Assembly: GCA_016211095.1 (NCBI GenBank)
Contig: JACQSW010000082.1
Span: forward strand, 1-5,932
Direction: 5' to 3'
DNA length: 5,932 nt
From: Candidatus Woesearchaeota archaeon
GTDB lineage: Archaea > Nanobdellota > Nanobdellia > SCGC-AAA011-G17 > GW2011-AR17
The notes below the pieces were generated by a model. The model was not told where the DNA came from, searched no databases, and saw only the letters and a list, made by a program, of their open reading frames with translations. Position numbers and translations under genes: made by a program. Of this stretch, positions 1 through 5,910 are shown in pieces. Position 1 is the stretch's first letter; every line of letters begins with the position of its first letter.

Positions 1-8
1 ATTCTGAA

Positions 9-16
9 TATTTAAA
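9..16 (-). promoter_or_regulatory. TATA-like element downstream of pps
   Basis: On the minus strand the 3' flank of pps contains ACCTTTAAATATTC, where TTTAAATA resembles an archaeal TATA box facing a gene beyond the left edge. The 52-base flank shows no T-run or hairpin that would clearly end the pps transcript. The AT-rich context makes this weak. Confidence 0.25.
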
Positions 17-52
17 GGTATTTATGATTTAGTTAGTTTGTTTGTTGAAATT

Positions 53-3000
53 TTAGAATTCTAAATCTTTTCTTGCAACTTTCAGCAGCAATTTTTTCTC
101 TGCTTTCGCAACAACATGCCTTATTTCGTTTATGGCGTCGGCGTTTGCGGATATGCTGTCAATCCCTGCCTTCACCAAGAATTCAGCCATTTCGGGGTTG
201 CTGCCTGCTTGCCCGCAGATGCTTGTTTCAACGTTGTATTCCCTGCACACCTTAATAACCTGCTTTAATTGTTTTAGCACTGCCGGATGCAGTTCGCTGT
301 ACAGTTTTTGTATTTTTGCGTTATTCCTGTCTATGGCAAGCGTGAATTGCGTTAAATCATTCGTTCCGAAACTTATGAAGTCAATGCCTTCCTTGCAGAT
401 GTCCTCAATTATTTGCACAGCAGCAGGAGTCTCCACCATTACCCCGAAGTCTATGTTCTCCATCGGCTCCAAGCCAAACTCTTTTAACATATCCTTGCAC
501 CTCTTGACTTGATCAAGGTGGGTAACCATAGGTATCATTACGCCCAAGTTTGTGAACCCCATATCATGAACCCGCTTTATAGCTTCAAATTCTGTTTTTA
601 ATAATTCTGGCTGGTCTAGGCTTCTCCTCACTCCATGCCAGCCCAGCATGGGGTTGTCTTCTTGAGGCTCTTCTTCCCCGCCCTTCATGTTCCTGTATTC
701 GTCAGTCCTGAAATCAGATGTCCTGTACCAGACGGGTTTGCCCTTGAACGCTTGGCAGATCCTCTTCATCCCGTCAACTAAATTGTTTATGACTTCTTCC
801 CGCCTCCCATTTTTGATCAAATATGCAGGGTGCTCTTTTTTGCTTAGAATCATGAACTCAGCCCTTAACAATCCAACTCCATCCGCTCCAGTCTCAGCTG
901 CCTTCTCAGCGTGTTCTGGGAAGTCCATAACGAGTTTTATCTCCGTAACTGTTTCTGGGGGGGCGAGTTTACCGCCAACACCTTCCTCTTCCTTTTTAAC
1001 CTCAGCTTCTCTGTCACCCAAATCAACCTCCCCATCATACACTTTTCCGGAGTTTGCATCCATGGTGATAACTTGCCCATCCTTAAGAGTGCTAGTAGCA
1101 GTTATTGTTCCGACAATGCAGGGGATCCCCATTTCCCTGGACACGATCGCTGCGTGACAATTCCAAACGATTACAGGAGTATAATTTTCTGTGAATACAG
1201 CATATGTGTGGTTGTCTTCAACTTCAAAGTTGTACACATCCTCTATCGTTTCTGTTTCTGTTTTTGTTATCCTATGCATTCTAAAATCCGCGTTGATTAT
1301 TTTTAGCAATTGCTCTTTTGTTTCTTCAGATTTTATGAGTGGCAATATTTTTTCATTCACTTTTTTTGCATCTATCAATAAGTTTCCTTTGATGTAAGGC
1401 TTAATTTTGCCCTTCCAATTTACTTCATCAATTATGTCTGCAATTATTTGTTTTGCTGAAAAAAGCTTTGTTCCTAGAATTTTTTCTTTTACAATTCCCT
1501 TTACCCTTTTTGTGTTGTTTAGCAGCTCTTCTATCTTTTCTGTAATTTGGATGTTGCAGCATTTTCCTCTTTGCATGCTGATGTTAGGGAAGATTCCTAG
1601 CCTGAGGAGAGCCAAGATGAGGCCTTCTGTAAAATATTTTTTGCCTGAATATATGTGCAATCTGCCGCTTTCGTGGCTTATGTTGAACGTGCCATCCCCG
1701 TCTAATGCTCCTGCTATAAACTTTTTTAAGGATTGCTCATCAAGGTGAAGCACCCAATCAATAATATTATTTTGGATGTTTTTTAGCGTTGACGCAGGAA
1801 GGTTTCTTGAAGAAACAAATGCGGATGCTTCTCCATAAAATTCCTTGCCCCTTATTATTGCCTTGCCTTTTTTTAGGTATTTATTAGTGAATCCTACTTC
1901 GAACGTGTCATAATATGCCTCTTTTACAGCATTAATAAACGGCATTTTTTCTTCTGTTTCCTTCTGTATGAACATAACTTTTCCATGGCGGTTATCTGAC
2001 TGCACATGTCCATCGCTGAATATTGCCCCGCACACATATGCTAATTTTGGATTGCTAATCTCATGCGGGTTTAAATTTGGTGTAACAAAATCCATCACGC
2101 AAACCATCTTATTGTTTGCAATAACCTCGTCTAACCTCTCTTCCACAACTTCCCTGTTATTTAATGATAACATTTTGTGGTCAGGTGTTAACCTTAATTT
2201 GTTTTGTTTAGACAGTCCCCTTTGGGAAACAACAACCTCACATGTTTTAGCTTCCCTCTTAATGGGATTCTTTGCAATCTTCCATTCACTTTTGAATGTT
2301 TTTGGGTTTAAAGATAATACTTTTAGCGTTTCATTTTTGCTTAGCTTGCCGTAAGCTTCTTGCATAGTCATAAAACCTTTTGTTGTAAGAATCTTGGTGC
2401 TAGCTGAGAAACAAGTGCTCCCCCCTTGGTCCGTCACTATTCCCGCTGCCCTCTCCATCGTAGGAACCATGTCAGGATCGGTCATTCTTGTTACAAGAAT
2501 GTTGCCTTGTTCAACTTTTCCCAAGTCTTCAATGCCGTGCACAAGCCTAACTTTTCCTGATGCGTGGCCGGGGCTCGCCTCTATGCCCTCAACCAAAACT
2601 TTTGCAGAAACGAAACTAATCTTTTCTTTCTTCTCCCCCCGCTCCTCCTTTATTTGCACCCGCCCAGGCTTTTTCAACGTCGTTATGGGCCTGCTTTGCA
2701 CGATGTAAATGTTTTTGCCCTCTATAGCGAACTCGATGTCTTGGGGCTTGACGTAATGGCCCTCTATTCTCCTAGTTAGGTCTGCCAGCCTTTTTATTTC
2801 GTAATCGCTGAGCGTCTGTTTTTTTGAGTCCTCTTCAGAAAGATTCTTCCGCACCGTCGTGCCAAAATGCATATCCCGCGTGTACATCCATTTCTGCACA
2901 TTAACCTTAACATCCTTTATTTCTAGCGTGCTTTTATCGACGGTGTACTGATTCGGGTTTATTGAGCCTGAAACTATCGCTTCACCCAAGCCGTAACCAG

Positions 3001-5263
3001 CCTCAATAATTATTTCTTCCTCATTATTAGTTATTGGATTGACAGAGAAAATAACCCCCGCCTTGTCTGAGTTGACCATCTTTTGTATGACAACAGCGAT
3101 AAATACTTTTTCGTGAGGAAAATTATTTTTCACCCTATAATATATCGCCCTAGCTGTAAAGAGCGACGCCCAGCATTTTTGGACAGCATCCAACAACCTA
3201 GTTGTTCCACGAACATTAAGGAACGTTGCCTGCTGCCCCGCGAAAGAGGCAGTGTTGTGCGTGATTATTCCGCCTATGCCTGCAACAAAGTTTTCAACTT
3301 CCGGAACGGTGAAGTCATATACCCAGCCTGTGTAGGGTATTTCTTTGACTTCCCTTACCCTTTCCCATTTTACATCACCGTTAAAATAATGCAGTAGGTC
3401 TTCTTTAAGGTTATAAGTGTCTAAGAATGCCCTGATTTTTCTTAAGCTGCACTTGTTTTTTATCAAGCCTTTGTTCCATGGGTTTGCACCTTTTTTGAAT
3501 CTGCCTTTTTCGTCGTAATAAATGTGTGATAGTTTTGTTTCTTTAATTGTGTTTTCTTCGTAAAATGTTTTTCTGCATTTTGCGCATAAAAACCTTCTCT
3601 TGTTCTTATATTTGCTTGTTTCGGAAATTTTATTGTAACATTTTGGGCATGTGTGGAATTCGACGAATCTCTTTTCTTGCTTGTCCCATATTTGTTTTCT
3701 GATTTCATTTGACAAAGCTTGGGATATGTTAAGGTTGTAGGCTGTTTTTTCCTTTATTCCGTTCATTTTGCAGGATTTTATTTTTTCATTTAGCCTTCCA
3801 ATTTTTTGCTTGTCAGTAAATCCTATCAGCTCCTTAAACTTTTCAACTTCAAATGGCGGAATGTTAACATTGAAGCTTCCACTTTTTCTCCTTAGGTAAA
3901 TAGTAAAGCCTAACAGCTCAAGTAGTTTTGCGATGCCGCCTATCAGTAGCTCCGAGGTGGATGTGAATTCGATAATCCCATTTTTTGAGATGTAGCCGTC
4001 TCCGTCGTAGCATCCTTTCAAAAATATGCCAATCTGCGTTTTGCTTAGTCCAAACACAAAATTCGGGATTTTCTTAATTTTGCAGGACCTGCCCTTTCCT
4101 TTCATGTTTAGTGGCTTTCCTGTCAGCTCTTCAAGAAGTCTTGTGAGGGTTTTGCAGTAAACCCTTATTGAATGTTTGTTTATCTTTTGGTTTTTGTATA
4201 GACCAACTGATTTCAGGAAGTGTAATGCAGATTCCCTGATTTCTTCTTTTGAATTTGTTAAGATTACTGCTTTTTTATAGGTGCAGCCCTCTGCAATATA
4301 TAACCCGAGGAAGTATAATAAATGGGCGTCCAATCTTATTTTTCTTGGCAAGGGGTTCTGCAGCTTAAAGTTTGTGGAATTATTTTTGATAAAAACCATT
4401 TCATTAATATTTGCTACATCCTTCCCCTTAACATAGTCTAAAACATCCAACTCGATTAAATTTGAATTAATTTCAGGCAAGGATGAAACCACGGGTATTA
4501 AGTCCTCCTTTCCCAATTCTTCTATTAGGGAGGTTTTAGGCGCAAGATTATTCTTGTCAAGCTTAATCAGGGAGTGGTTTGGCGATATCGTAATCTCCCT
4601 TCCGCTATCGGTTACTATTTTGTAAAGCTTTTTGCCTTCTGCCGGATGCTTGTATAGTATACCTATTTTTGTCCACGCAAGCTTGTTATCCTTCATGGAA
4701 GGGACTTCAAGGCCAAAATTAGTTCCGTCCTCAACTTGGTCATATAATTCCTTAACCCTACAATACATTGGTTTGCCGTTTAGCTTAACAAAAACGTGGT
4801 CATCTTCGGAAATGCTCGGGAGATCCTCGGCCGTTGCTGAGCTTCTGACGGCGACGAATGGCGGCTCTCTTCCCGACCTTATCAGGGACAGAGTTTGCTT
4901 GTTAGCCCCTTTTAGCACGTCTTCGCTTATGTTCATTGCGTCATAAGCTTCCGCTATCTCCTCCATGAGGCCTTCAGGCATCTTTGTTTGAAGAATTATC
5001 TCTTGGACTTTTTTTGCAGCGCCTTGCAAGGCTTCGTTGCTGTCAACATCCAAATTTTTTAGCACGCCGTATATTTTGTCAGCTATGCCTGTCTTTGTTA
5101 TGTACTTTTGGTAAGCTTGAGCTGTTATAACAAATCCGGGGGGTATGGGAAATTCGTTATTGTACATTTCACCAAGAGAAGCGCCCTTTCCGCCAGCCAC
5201 CCCAACATCTTTATTGCTTAATTCTTTGAACCACGCGATGTCTTCAGACAAAAAAAGTTCCAC
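53..5263 (-). CDS. ppsA: Phosphoenolpyruvate synthase precursor with two in-frame inteins
   Basis: PEP synthase (pyruvate, water dikinase) makes PEP, AMP and phosphate from pyruvate and ATP in the cytoplasm, for gluconeogenesis. The 1736-residue frame gives a 797-residue enzyme once 521- and 418-residue inteins are removed, close to the roughly 790-820 usual for the family. Visible parts in order: N-terminal ATP-grasp (GGKGASLGEM at 24-33, AVRSSATAEDLP at 138-149, continuing TASFAGQQ at 671-678, and IYIVQSRPI at 852-860); swivelling phosphohistidine domain (ASPGHASGKV at 896-905, TDQGGST at 944-950 joined to CHAAIVSREMGIP at 1369-1381, phosphorylated His1370); and C-terminal TIM-barrel (GVGLLRAEF at 1462-1470, RTSDFRTDEY at 1514-1523, VMVETPAA at 1608-1615, FGTNDLTQ at 1632-1639, catalytic Cys1683 in SICGQAGS). 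The start is GTG at 5261-5263; a TTG at 5249-5251 is an alternative. The stop is TAA. It has its own promoter and is not obviously in an operon with hjc, 131 bp upstream. Confidence 0.97.
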   Translation of the reverse strand: MELFLSEDIAWFKELSNKDVGVAGGKGASLGEMYNNEFPIPPGFVITAQAYQKYITKTGIADKIYGVLKNLDVDSNEALQGAAKKVQEIILQTKMPEGLMEEIAEAYDAMNISEDVLKGANKQTLSLIRSGREPPFVAVRSSATAEDLPSISEDDHVFVKLNGKPMYCRVKELYDQVEDGTNFGLEVPSMKDNKLAWTKIGILYKHPAEGKKLYKIVTDSGREITISPNHSLIKLDKNNLAPKTSLIEELGKEDLIPVVSSLPEINSNLIELDVLDYVKGKDVANINEMVFIKNNSTNFKLQNPLPRKIRLDAHLLYFLGLYIAEGCTYKKAVILTNSKEEIRESALHFLKSVGLYKNQKINKHSIRVYCKTLTRLLEELTGKPLNMKGKGRSCKIKKIPNFVFGLSKTQIGIFLKGCYDGDGYISKNGIIEFTSTSELLIGGIAKLLELLGFTIYLRRKSGSFNVNIPPFEVEKFKELIGFTDKQKIGRLNEKIKSCKMNGIKEKTAYNLNISQALSNEIRKQIWDKQEKRFVEFHTCPKCYNKISETSKYKNKRRFLCAKCRKTFYEENTIKETKLSHIYYDEKGRFKKGANPWNKGLIKNKCSLRKIRAFLDTYNLKEDLLHYFNGDVKWERVREVKEIPYTGWVYDFTVPEVENFVAGIGGIITHNTASFAGQQATFLNVRGTTRLLDAVQKCWASLFTARAIYYRVKNNFPHEKVFIAVVIQKMVNSDKAGVIFSVNPITNNEEEIIIEAGYGLGEAIVSGSINPNQYTVDKSTLEIKDVKVNVQKWMYTRDMHFGTTVRKNLSEEDSKKQTLSDYEIKRLADLTRRIEGHYVKPQDIEFAIEGKNIYIVQSRPITTLKKPGRVQIKEERGEKKEKISFVSAKVLVEGIEASPGHASGKVRLVHGIEDLGKVEQGNILVTRMTDPDMVPTMERAAGIVTDQGGSTCFSASTKILTTKGFMTMQEAYGKLSKNETLKVLSLNPKTFKSEWKIAKNPIKREAKTCEVVVSQRGLSKQNKLRLTPDHKMLSLNNREVVEERLDEVIANNKMVCVMDFVTPNLNPHEISNPKLAYVCGAIFSDGHVQSDNRHGKVMFIQKETEEKMPFINAVKEAYYDTFEVGFTNKYLKKGKAIIRGKEFYGEASAFVSSRNLPASTLKNIQNNIIDWVLHLDEQSLKKFIAGALDGDGTFNISHESGRLHIYSGKKYFTEGLILALLRLGIFPNISMQRGKCCNIQITEKIEELLNNTKRVKGIVKEKILGTKLFSAKQIIADIIDEVNWKGKIKPYIKGNLLIDAKKVNEKILPLIKSEETKEQLLKIINADFRMHRITKTETETIEDVYNFEVEDNHTYAVFTENYTPVIVWNCHAAIVSREMGIPCIVGTITATSTLKDGQVITMDANSGKVYDGEVDLGDREAEVKKEEEGVGGKLAPPETVTEIKLVMDFPEHAEKAAETGADGVGLLRAEFMILSKKEHPAYLIKNGRREEVINNLVDGMKRICQAFKGKPVWYRTSDFRTDEYRNMKGGEEEPQEDNPMLGWHGVRRSLDQPELLKTEFEAIKRVHDMGFTNLGVMIPMVTHLDQVKRCKDMLKEFGLEPMENIDFGVMVETPAAVQIIEDICKEGIDFISFGTNDLTQFTLAIDRNNAKIQKLYSELHPAVLKQLKQVIKVCREYNVETSICGQAGSNPEMAEFLVKAGIDSISANADAINEIRHVVAKAEKKLLLKVARKDLEF
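1160..2413 (-). mobile_element. Intein 2 of PEP synthase, with LAGLIDADG homing endonuclease and a non-His penultimate residue (418 aa)
   Basis: This second self-splicing element covers residues 951-1368. It starts at Cys951 (CFSASTKILTTKGFMTMQEA, block A) and ends VIVWN, followed by Cys1369 (+1). Excision restores GGST-CHAAIVSREMG, so the element lies one residue before the phosphohistidine His1370. Block B is LRLTPDHKML (1023-1032; Thr1026 and His1029). The endonuclease motifs are LAYVCGAIFSDG (1074-1085, Asp1084) and FIAGALDGDGTF (1182-1193, Asp1190), followed by a block H-like stretch FTEGLILALLRLGIF (1211-1225). Block F is DVYNFEVEDNHTYAVF (1342-1357), which has the block F His1352 but Asn1345 where Asp is common. 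The penultimate residue is Trp1367 (codon TGG at 1163-1165) instead of His. A PEP synthase intein is known in Methanocaldococcus jannaschii and, as I recall, it too lacks the penultimate His. Splicing probably still works, since the enzyme needs it. Confidence 0.96.
3254..4816 (-). mobile_element. Intein 1 of PEP synthase, with LAGLIDADG homing endonuclease (521 aa)
   Basis: This is a self-splicing protein element at residues 150-670 of the precursor. It begins at Ser150 (SISEDDHVFVK, block A) and ends with the His-Asn pair 669-670 (GGIITHN, block G), followed by Thr671 as the +1 nucleophile. Removing it restores AEDLP-TASFAGQQ, the conserved family motif, which fixes both borders. Block B is GREITISPNHSL (221-232) with His230; the usual TxxH is SxxH here. 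Block F is VYDFTVPEVENF (648-659), with Glu657 where many inteins have His. Two dodecapeptides, LLYFLGLYIAEG (315-326, Glu325) and GIFLKGCYDGDG (412-423, Asp422), make an apparently intact LAGLIDADG endonuclease. A cysteine-rich addition follows at 539-604. The sampled DNA is more AT-rich than the exteins, which fits horizontal mobility. It is a class 1 intein by residue pattern; cleavage activity is inferred, not shown. Confidence 0.97.
3449..3649 (-). other. Zinc-ribbon and PWNKG motif region inside intein 1
   Basis: Between the second LAGLIDADG motif and the C-terminal splicing block, intein 1 carries Cys539-X2-Cys542, 17 residues, then Cys560-X2-Cys563, with basic residues between (KYKNKRRF). 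This is the layout of a zinc ribbon. About 25 residues later comes GRFKKGANPWNKGL (587-600), which resembles a short 'G..PWNKG' motif that I recall next to phage HNH-type homing nucleases (NUMOD-like). Both are plausibly DNA-contacting additions that help the endonuclease find its target. The cysteine pattern is seen directly; zinc binding and DNA recognition are inferred. Confidence 0.7.
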
Positions 5264-5267
5264 CCCT
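5249..5267 (-). promoter_or_regulatory. Ribosome binding region that leaves the pps start uncertain
   Basis: The minus strand reads AAAAGGGGTGGAAC across the annotated GTG start (5263 down to 5261), so the only Shine-Dalgarno-like stretch, GGGGTGG, overlaps that start codon. Eight bases after it lies an in-frame TTG at 5251-5249 (residue 5), a better spacing for initiation. That would give MSEDIAWFKEL and a precursor of 1732 residues. Nothing conserved is lost either way. Confidence 0.4.
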
Positions 5268-5314
5268 TTTTAATATTTTTTTAAGACTAAACTTAACTCC
5301 TAATTAGTTTTTTT

Positions 5315-5332
5315 GTTTATAAACCTTTCCCA
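5315..5332 (-). promoter_or_regulatory. Promoter of PEP synthase (TATA box plus BRE-like element)
   Basis: On the minus strand GTTTATAAAC (5324 down to 5315) is a strong archaeal TATA box, preceded directly by the purine-rich GGGAAAG that fits a BRE. With the usual spacing of about 25-27 bases, transcription would start near 5293, giving a leader of about 30 bases before the GTG. The TATA decamer is itself a perfect palindrome, but the purine-rich side is present only for leftward transcription. Confidence 0.7.
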
Positions 5333-5359
5333 CAAAAATTTTATTGGATTAGATTCTAT

Positions 5360-5381
5360 AAAGAGAAAATGATCTTAAAAA
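5360..5381 (-). terminator. Candidate U-tract terminator after hjc
   Basis: On the minus strand, 13 bases past the hjc TAA, the sequence reads TTTTT, then AAGATCA, then TTTTCTCTTT. Archaeal RNA polymerase commonly stops at such U-rich tracts without a strong hairpin. Only a weak 4-bp stem (CTTA/TAAG, 5374-5385) accompanies the first run. The element lies between hjc and the separate pps promoter, where a terminator is expected. Confidence 0.35.
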
Positions 5382-5394
5382 TAAGCAGCACAAA

Positions 5395-5823
5395 TTAGGG
5401 TTCGTTTTTTTCCAGCTTTTTTTGTATATACAGGCCTATCAGCTCTTCGAATTTTATCCCATTTTTTTGTGCGAAGCCTAAAGATACAGCGAAGCTTTCG
5501 CCTTTTGTTTTTGGGAGCTCTTGTGTTTTTAGGAAGAACCAGCCTATTGTGTCGAACCTTATGGCTATCCAGGGTTCTGCGCCGAATCCTTCTGCAAAGT
5601 ATTTCAGCTGGTTGATTTCTGCTGTGGAAAAATATTTTTTTCCCGCTTTCAAGGATTTGCATTCGATAGCCAAGATTCTTTTTTCAGCTGCGTTTCCAAC
5701 GATAAGATCCGGATTTGGGAGGGGGGTTGAGCCACTACCTGCGCTCCTAACTGTGTGCCATTTGGCTTCCCAAAACATATGAAAAAGTTCCCGTTCCGCC
5801 CGACTGCCCTTAGCTTTCCCCAT
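5395..5823 (-). CDS. hjc: Holliday junction resolvase Hjc
   Basis: Archaeal Hjc is a homodimeric, metal-dependent nuclease that cuts four-way DNA junctions symmetrically during recombination and fork repair. The 142-residue product has the family's normal length and order of motifs: KGSRAERELFHMFWE (5-19, with catalytic Glu10 and following Arg11), VRSAGSGS (25-32), PDLIVGN (38-44, Asp39), ILAIECKSL (50-58, Glu54 and Lys56), then YFSTAEINQLKYFAEGFGAEPW (64-85), in which the Gln-Leu and FAEGFGAEPW pattern is typical. The E...D...ExK set is the PD-(D/E)XK nuclease core shared with Pyrococcus Hjc. The ATG start is firm: an in-frame TAA lies three codons upstream, and a TATA box at 5848-5856 puts transcription start within a few bases of the ATG, so the message is probably leaderless. 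The loop GSGSTPLPNPD (29-39) is longer than in Pyrococcus Hjc. No frameshift or missing catalytic residue is seen. Confidence 0.95.
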   Translation of the reverse strand: MGKAKGSRAERELFHMFWEAKWHTVRSAGSGSTPLPNPDLIVGNAAEKRILAIECKSLKAGKKYFSTAEINQLKYFAEGFGAEPWIAIRFDTIGWFFLKTQELPKTKGESFAVSLGFAQKNGIKFEELIGLYIQKKLEKNEP

Positions 5824-5847
5824 ATAATGTTAAGTAATCATTTGTTT

Positions 5848-5861
5848 GTTTATAACTTTTT
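5848..5861 (-). promoter_or_regulatory. Promoter of hjc (TATA box), probably leaderless transcript
   Basis: The minus strand reads AAAAAAGTTATAAAC just upstream of hjc, with TATA box GTTATAAAC at 5856 down to 5848 and an A-rich BRE-like stretch before it. A start site about 26 bases downstream falls near 5826, within a few bases of the ATG at 5823. No Shine-Dalgarno sequence is visible before the ATG, which agrees with leaderless initiation. Confidence 0.65.
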
Positions 5862-5899
5862 TGTGAAAAGAAACGGCTCTGTAGAAATCCTTAGGCAAA

Positions 5900-5908
5900 A
5901 TATATAAC
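5900..5908 (+). promoter_or_regulatory. Rightward TATA-like element for a gene beyond the window
   Basis: The plus strand reads GGCAAAATATATAAC, a purine-rich stretch followed by ATATATAAC, which matches an archaeal BRE/TATA arrangement. It points away from hjc. The expected start site, about 26 bases downstream, is at or just past the window end, so a divergent gene or RNA may begin outside. The AT-richness of the area makes a chance match possible. Confidence 0.35.
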
Positions 5909-5910
5909 AA

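Noticed and set aside
30..47. Short TTAG/TTTG tandem-like run, with a similar TTTGTTTGTT at 5841-5850
   Set aside because: Only two or three units each in AT-rich intergenic DNA; no sign of a CRISPR, attachment site or other organised repeat.
132..512. Plus-strand open frame of 126 codons
   Set aside because: It lies opposite the conserved C-terminal barrel of PEP synthase, has no recognisable domain or promoter, and is best explained as an antisense shadow.
687..1157. Plus-strand open frame of 156 codons
   Set aside because: It is antisense to the PEP-utilising domain including the His motif; its low-complexity Ser/Pro-rich translation is typical of a shadow frame.
3463..3708. Minus-strand open frame of 81 codons within intein 1
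   Set aside because: It overlaps the zinc-ribbon region in another frame, with a Lys/Thr-rich translation from A-rich DNA, while the intein frame is conserved through the same DNA.
4811..4816. Possibility that Ser150 belongs to the extein and intein 1 starts at Ile151 or Ser152
   Set aside because: Retaining Ser150 would give DLPS-TASFAGQQ, one residue longer than the conserved motif, and Ile cannot be the first-residue nucleophile.
5375..5662. Minus-strand open frame of 95 codons overlapping hjc
   Set aside because: It is an alternative frame of hjc; the hjc frame contains all catalytic motifs and this one has an Arg/Lys-rich translation with no family signal.
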